This document shows positions 60,335 to 64,000 of a stretch of 64,000 nucleotides of DNA, piece by piece. Both the position numbers and the translations under genes were made by a program. The stretch is from DTU024 sp964518875 (GTDB lineage: Bacteria; Bacillota; Clostridia; Christensenellales; Aristaeellaceae). The DNA lies in contig CAZFHI010000008.1 in NCBI GenBank assembly GCA_964518875.1, forward strand, positions 1-64,000. The letters are read 5' to 3'. The notes beneath the pieces are model-generated. The model did no database searches, was not told the DNA's origin, and worked only from the letters and a program-made list of their open reading frames with translations. Within the stretch, counting starts at the first letter, position 1. Every line of letters begins with the position of its first letter.

Positions 60335-61501
60335 TTAAATATTTTTAAAAAACGGTTCTCCGTTTTCTTTTAGTAAAATACCATAATCGTCAAAATGCAG
60401 TTCTTCAGGGGCCGAACCCATATACCGTATTATTTCGTCCATTTTTATGCTCTCCTGAAATGTCATAAGCGTAAAAGCTTCCCCTTCTTTTTTAGCTCTT
60501 CCGGTTCTGCCTATTCTATGCAGGTAATATTCATTTTCATTAGGCAAATCGTAATTTATAACTATGTCTACATCGTACACATCTATGCCGCGCGCAGCAA
60601 CATCAGTGCATACTAATATAGGAAATTCGCCCTGCTTAAAACCGTTCATTATATGCGTTCTTTGCTTTTGACGTATGTCTCCATGCAGCGCTTTAGCGTT
60701 GTATCCGCTTTTTTTAAGCATTGCGCACAGCTTTTCCGCCATAAACTTGGTATTTACAAAAACCATGGCGCGGTTATACTCGTTAGAGTCAAAAAGATAT
60801 AAAATATAGTCCGTCTTCCTGCTGTGCTCCGCTTTAATCACATACTGCTTTATTTTAGGCTTGTCTTCATTTTCAGCCTGTACTACGATTTCAACAGGCT
60901 TGTACTGGTACTGCCATGAAACAGTCTGAACGTCCTGGTTTGTAGTAGCGGAAAACATAACCGTCTGTTTATCTTCAGGCGTCATATCTAATATTTTTTT
61001 TACGTCTTCTATAAAGCCCATGTTGAACATTTCGTCCGCTTCATCTATTACCATAGTATGAATATACTTAATGGAAACATGTCTTCTATATATCATATCA
61101 AGCAGTCTGCCGGGCGTTGCTATAACTATATGCGGCTTCTTTTTAAGCTTGCTAACCTGCTTTTTTATAGGCTGGCCACCATATATAAGAGCTATCCTGA
61201 CATCTTTTATGTATTTAGCAAGAGATACTATTTCTTCAAATATCTGCATCGCTAATTCTCTTGTCGGCGCCAAAACAAGCTCCTGCAGAGTATCGCTTTT
61301 AAGGTCTATATATTCAAGCATGGGTATGCCAAAAGCTATGGTTTTGCCTGTGCCGGTAGGCGCAATAGCAATAATATCCTGCCCGTCCATCATAAGAGGT
61401 ATGGTCTTTTCCTGTATGGAAGTAGGCTTTACTATATCGAGGTCTGAAAGCGCTCTTTGCACTTCCCTGCTTACAAAAAGTTTTGAAAAATCTTCAGCCA
61501 T
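60335..61501 (-). CDS. DEAD-box RNA helicase
   Basis: 388 residues, a compact helicase core with little tail. Q motif (FSKLFVSREVQRALSDLDIVKPTSIQE), Walker A APTGTGKT, Ib PTRELAMQ, DEAD as VIDEADEMFN, SAT, and motif VI HRIGRTGRAKKEG. Such short forms act in ribosome assembly or cold adaptation. It follows the HD protein by 23 bases, downstream of the ribosomal-protein operon. Confidence 0.95.
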   Translation of the reverse strand: MAEDFSKLFVSREVQRALSDLDIVKPTSIQEKTIPLMMDGQDIIAIAPTGTGKTIAFGIPMLEYIDLKSDTLQELVLAPTRELAMQIFEEIVSLAKYIKDVRIALIYGGQPIKKQVSKLKKKPHIVIATPGRLLDMIYRRHVSIKYIHTMVIDEADEMFNMGFIEDVKKILDMTPEDKQTVMFSATTNQDVQTVSWQYQYKPVEIVVQAENEDKPKIKQYVIKAEHSRKTDYILYLFDSNEYNRAMVFVNTKFMAEKLCAMLKKSGYNAKALHGDIRQKQRTHIMNGFKQGEFPILVCTDVAARGIDVYDVDIVINYDLPNENEYYLHRIGRTGRAKKEGEAFTLMTFQESIKMDEIIRYMGSAPEELHFDDYGILLKENGEPFFKNI

Positions 61502-61524
61502 TTCTAATCCTGTTCAGTACTTTC

Positions 61525-62187
61525 CTACATCATGCTCTGATTGTTTATTATTAGTCCAAAGCGCAGTCCCAGCTTTTCTGCCGCGCGCTTGCACAGCAGC
61601 ATTCTGTTTAAAAATATTTCAAAATAATCTGAAATAGAGCTGACGCTTGTATCTATCTGCAAATTGAGCAGCACTTCTTTTTTTTGCACATCAAGCTGCA
61701 CATCAGATTTTTCAACAGCATAGTTAACCCTGTCGTGTATATCAAAGCTGATATTATCCTTGTTGCGCACGCGGCTCCTGCGTACGTCCGTTTTATCCGC
61801 AAGTATAAGAGCTGCCGCTATATCGCTTACAGGCGAAGCTGTGCCCTCGTCGTGGTTGCCTATGGCGCCGACTACAAGCGCTATGTCGTCAGGTTCCGCC
61901 CCTAAACGATTTAATATTTGAAACACCATAACCGCGCCTGAAATCTCATGCCCGCTGCGGTTTATCACGTTGCCTATATCGTGAAGATATCCCGCAACCG
62001 CCGCAAGCTCCGCCTGTTTTTCTGTGTGCCCTGTTTCCCTGAGTATCCACGAGGCTATTTTAGCAGACCTTGTTACATGCGGAAAACTGTGCTCCGTGTA
62101 GCCCATGGCTATAAGCATTTCATCCGCTTTTTGTATGTATGTTTTTATTTCTTCGTTATTTTTTATTACGTCAAGCGTTAACTCCAT
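61525..62187 (-). CDS. HD-domain phosphohydrolase, unknown substrate
   Basis: 220 residues. HD residues are in HSFPHVTRSAKIASW (His about 34-37) and YLHDIGNVINRSGHE (His-Asp about 88-89), with a further His in AIGNHDEG and Asp in ILADKTDVRRSR. The C-terminal part (about 140-220) is an alpha/beta extension. HD proteins of this kind cleave nucleotides or cyclic dinucleotides; the substrate is not known. It starts after the L20 terminator. Confidence 0.8.
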   Translation of the reverse strand: MELTLDVIKNNEEIKTYIQKADEMLIAMGYTEHSFPHVTRSAKIASWILRETGHTEKQAELAAVAGYLHDIGNVINRSGHEISGAVMVFQILNRLGAEPDDIALVVGAIGNHDEGTASPVSDIAAALILADKTDVRRSRVRNKDNISFDIHDRVNYAVEKSDVQLDVQKKEVLLNLQIDTSVSSISDYFEIFLNRMLLCKRAAEKLGLRFGLIINNQSMM

Positions 62188-62209
62188 AGCGTCCCCTGAT
62201 CAAATCATA

Positions 62210-62233
62210 AAAGCCCGACTTGCGCCGGGCTTT
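62210..62233 (-). terminator. Terminator after rplT
   Basis: AAAGCCCG and CGGGCTTT pair across eight bases; on the minus strand TATGATTT follows. It ends the infC-rpmI-rplT transcript. Confidence 0.8.
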
Positions 62234-62238
62234 AGCTC

Positions 62239-62586
62239 TTATTGCTGGGAAAGCTCTACAAGCTTTGTAAAGCCTTGCGTATCGTTTATTGCCATGTCGG
62301 CAAGCATTTTACGGTTGACTTCTATACCCTGCTTTTTAAGACCGTTTATAAATTTTGAATAGCTTGTACCGTTCATACGTGCCGCCGCGTTAATACGCGT
62401 AATCCACAAGCGGCGAAAATCTCTCTTGCGCATTTTGCGCCCTGCATATGCATAGCGTAAAGACCTGCGAACCTGTTCGCTTGCGGCACGATAATTTTTT
62501 GACCTTGCGCCATAGTAACCCTTTGAGAGTTTTAATATTTTGCGGCGTTTTTTTTGCGCATTAACCGCTCTTTTTATACGAGCCAT
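62239..62586 (-). CDS. rplT: 50S ribosomal protein L20
   Basis: 115 residues, near the usual 117-119, with MARIKRAVNAQKKRRKILK, YYGARSKNYRAA and RRLWITRINAAARMNG. Needed for early 23S rRNA assembly and known to repress its own operon through a leader structure. Follows L35 by 26 bases. Confidence 0.98.
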   Translation of the reverse strand: MARIKRAVNAQKKRRKILKLSKGYYGARSKNYRAASEQVRRSLRYAYAGRKMRKRDFRRLWITRINAAARMNGTSYSKFINGLKKQGIEVNRKMLADMAINDTQGFTKLVELSQQ

Positions 62587-62612
62587 TGTAGTTCCTCCTT
62601 AAAGCAAATAAC

Positions 62613-62810
62613 TTATTGTTGAATCAAAGTGCGAATGGTACGCGTTTCTCTATTGCTGGCCAAGATACCGCCTGCACGCAGTTTGCGCTGACGCTTCGTA
62701 TTCTTTTTGGTAAGAATATGGTTGCGGTTCATTTTCCTGTACTTTACCTTACCGTTCTTTGTCACACGAAAGCGCTTGACTGCGCCGCGGTTTGATTTCA
62801 TCTTAGGCAT
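62613..62810 (-). CDS. rpmI: 50S ribosomal protein L35
   Basis: 65 residues, the usual length, MPKMKSNRGAVKRFRVTKNG, then KVKYRKMNRNHILTKKNTKRQRKLR. Second gene of the infC-rpmI-rplT operon; AAGGAGGG lies before the ATG. Confidence 0.98.
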   Translation of the reverse strand: MPKMKSNRGAVKRFRVTKNGKVKYRKMNRNHILTKKNTKRQRKLRAGGILASNRETRTIRTLIQQ

Positions 62811-62856
62811 AAATGTCCCTCCTTGATATTGTGATGCACATACGCATTGTTTATCG

Positions 62857-63399
62857 CTATTTGTTTTCTTCCGGCTTGTCGTCTTGAGAAGCAGGCGCCA
62901 GAATCATAATCATATGGCGGCCTTCAGTGCTTGGCTTTTTTTCCACAACGCTGACATCGCTAAGCCTTTGCGCAAAGTCTTTCATAACAGAAAAGCCGAT
63001 TTCAGGGTGAGTTATCTGGCGGCCTCTAAAGCGTATTGTAACTTTAACTTTGTCGCCTTTGGTTAAAAACTTTCTTGCTCTTCTTTCCTTAACCTGAATA
63101 TCATTCTCTTCAATAGTTACGGATAGCTGAACCTCTTTCACAGATATGGTCTGCTGGTTCTTGCGCATTTCCTTTTCTTTCTTTGCCTGTTCGTAACGAT
63201 GTTTGTCGTAGTTCATTAGCCTGCATACTGGCGGCTTGGCGTTTGGCGCAACGCGCACTAAGTCCAAAGCGGCGGCGTCTGCTTCCTGCAGCGCCTTATC
63301 AATAGGCATAATGCCCAACTGTTCCCCGTTTGAACCTATTACTCGCACCTCTCTGTCGCGTATTTGCCTGTTCACCATTAGTTCGTTGCTGATAAACAA
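62857..63399 (-). CDS. infC: Translation initiation factor IF-3
   Basis: 180 residues from TTG 63399 (LFISNELMVNRQIRDREVRV), which aligns exactly with the start of Bacillus IF-3. AGGAGG lies four bases upstream. Longer in-frame starts extend into the leader hairpin and are rejected; ATC 63393 is another non-standard possibility. IF-3 prevents start at rare codons, and its own non-ATG start gives feedback in other bacteria. N-domain (MVNRQIRDREVRVIGSNGEQLGI) and C-domain (GRQITHPEIGFSV) are both present. First gene of the operon. Confidence 0.96.
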   Translation of the reverse strand: MFISNELMVNRQIRDREVRVIGSNGEQLGIMPIDKALQEADAAALDLVRVAPNAKPPVCRLMNYDKHRYEQAKKEKEMRKNQQTISVKEVQLSVTIEENDIQVKERRARKFLTKGDKVKVTIRFRGRQITHPEIGFSVMKDFAQRLSDVSVVEKKPSTEGRHMIMILAPASQDDKPEENK

Positions 63400-63519
63400 T
63401 GCACCTCCTGAGCATAAAAATTGGCGGGCACAAGCACCCGCCAAAAACGCACAAACCACGTTTTAACCTTAACAAAACAAAATTCGTAAGGTGAGAAGCG
63501 GGCAGCTTCTGCTTTTCGC
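63400..63519 (-). promoter_or_regulatory. infC leader with attenuator
   Basis: The predicted 120-base leader has a short hairpin AGAAGC-GCTTCT (63494-63510) at its start and a strong terminator-like hairpin near its end. GCCCGC in the first loop can pair with GCGGGT of the terminator, so two mutually exclusive folds are possible. Control by L20 or IF-3 is inference from other Firmicutes. Confidence 0.6.
63414..63444 (-). terminator. Attenuator hairpin before infC
   Basis: TTGGCGGG and CCCGCCAA form a perfect 8-bp stem with 8-base loop, followed on the minus strand by TTTTT, 15 bases before the infC start codon. Confidence 0.8.
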
Positions 63520-63525
63520 ATGAAT

Positions 63526-63554
63526 ATATTACCAAACTTCACGCTTTTTGTCAA
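63526..63554 (-). promoter_or_regulatory. Promoter for infC-rpmI-rplT
   Basis: On the minus strand TTGACA (63549-63554) and TAATAT (63526-63531) are 17 bases apart, a near-consensus promoter. Confidence 0.85.
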
Positions 63555-63691
63555 TATTTTAATTTGTAGTATTATTCCAAAATTGTACCGAAGTCAAACA
63601 TATGTGACGCAAGTCCCCGCTAAAACATATTAAATATTATTCCCAGAGAGGGCTGCTGAGTTTCACTCCATTTTATTCAGAGGGATTGTCA

Positions 63692-63805
63692 ATGGCTTTA
63701 GAGCGCAGCGTGTACTTGAAGCCAAGTATTTGCGATGCGATCCGGCTTTATGTAACAGCCTTGCTGATTTTATTAAGAATTATAATACTTCTTATTTTGC
63801 ATTAA
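63692..63805 (+). CDS. Possible 37-residue membrane peptide
   Basis: ATG 63692 has AGAGGG eight bases upstream. It opens MALERSVYLKPSICDAIRLY, continues through a run of Leu, Ile and Val forming one membrane helix, and ends in His at 63805. No family recognised. It lies alone in otherwise non-coding sequence, and such a short frame can arise by chance. Confidence 0.25.
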   Translation: MALERSVYLKPSICDAIRLYVTALLILLRIIILLILH

Positions 63806-64000
63806 CAGTTCGGAAAGTTTGCATTATGGTTAGGGTATGGTAAGCATAAGGCAAATAAATTTATATAGTATTTTATCTTTCCTATTGCATATTCAACCGC
63901 TCATTTATAACAGCGCATTTTTAGTACTTTATACTTTTTGCTTAAATGCAGTATTATATATAATGCAGCATAGTATCATTTATTGCAGTAAATTCGCCTT
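63806..64000. other. AT-rich sequence with no clear gene
   Basis: No reading frame with a ribosome site, no tRNA and no clear hairpin with a T tract were seen up to the window end; a gene beyond 64000 may begin outside. The stretch 63555-63691 is likewise empty. Confidence 0.5.

Noticed and set aside
1..64000. tRNA, rRNA, CRISPR arrays, insertion sequences
   Set aside because: No cloverleaf with TTCGA/TTCAA arm outside genes, no regularly spaced repeats and no transposase-like frames were seen by eye; a covariance search would be decisive.

Overview
The window is bacterial chromosome of moderate G+C, densely coded on both strands. No insertion sequence, prophage, CRISPR array, tRNA or rRNA gene was seen. 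Gene content and signals point to an anaerobic Bacillota of class Clostridia: strong AGGAGG ribosome sites, an infC-rpmI-rplT operon with a TTG start and a leader hairpin, a prmA-rsmE-mtaB-hinT run, NrdR, a Gx-type transporter, a YtrA-type GntR/ABC unit and an Lnr-type two-component/ABC unit. Secreted proteins carry short signal peptides ending in A-x-A/AE, and the corrinoid-binding protein has no lipoprotein cysteine. That flavour resembles uncultured gut Clostridia such as Christensenellales, but this placement is a guess.

Layout. 0.2-2.1 kb: polysaccharide nucleotide-sugar dehydratase. 2.4-12.7 kb (minus): FtsK/SpoIIIE, a secreted protein, an M16 peptidase, Pnp, S15 and an SLH-bearing 5'-nucleotidase. 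12.8-15.5 kb (plus): nitroreductase, RarA, HD nucleotidase. 15.7-19.5 kb: NrdR, a serine hydrolase, and a secreted FMN-binding flavin reductase. 19.5-23.1 kb: a corrinoid uptake operon (btuF-btuC-btuD) behind a cobalamin riboswitch, with a corrinoid adenosyltransferase transcribed divergently from a back-to-back promoter. 23.5-28.8 kb (minus): an SDR, then the coupled run AAA ATPase-prmA-rsmE-mtaB-hinT. 29.0-34.2 kb (plus): an envelope cassette of Gx transporter, MFS-acyltransferase fusion, GT-C-like membrane protein, small protein and GtrA. 34.2-36.1 kb: YtrA-like regulator plus ABC exporter. 36.2-41.4 kb: ferredoxin, DUF5107 protein, a second secreted FMN-binding flavin reductase, and a divergent Crp/Fnr regulator. 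41.5-51.7 kb: AlkD, a histidine kinase/response regulator/membrane serine hydrolase operon, an Lnr-like ABC exporter with its NarL-type two-component pair, DUF3783 and an FMN reductase. 51.9-58.3 kb: metallophosphoesterase with an apparent AUA start, TsaD, DUF1461, RF2 and SecA. 58.4-60.2 kb: FlK-like thioesterase, ECF sigma factor and its presumed membrane regulator. 60.3-63.5 kb (minus): DEAD-box helicase, HD protein, L20, L35, IF3. The last 0.5 kb is mostly non-coding.

Three themes stand out. First, corrinoid economy: a riboswitch-controlled importer beside the adenosyltransferase that activates the imported cofactor. Second, extracytoplasmic flavin reduction: two secreted enzymes, each with an FMN-attachment domain fused to a fumarate-reductase-like FAD domain. 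Third, envelope sensing and remodelling: three ABC/two-component or one-component units, two penicillin-recognising serine hydrolases and the unusual 29-34 kb lipid/glycan cassette. That cassette, built round a transporter-acyltransferase fusion with an altered catalytic motif, is the best candidate for an undescribed system. The best sequence-level oddity is the metallophosphoesterase at 51.9 kb, which has a good ribosome site and a clear upstream reading frame but no standard start codon.
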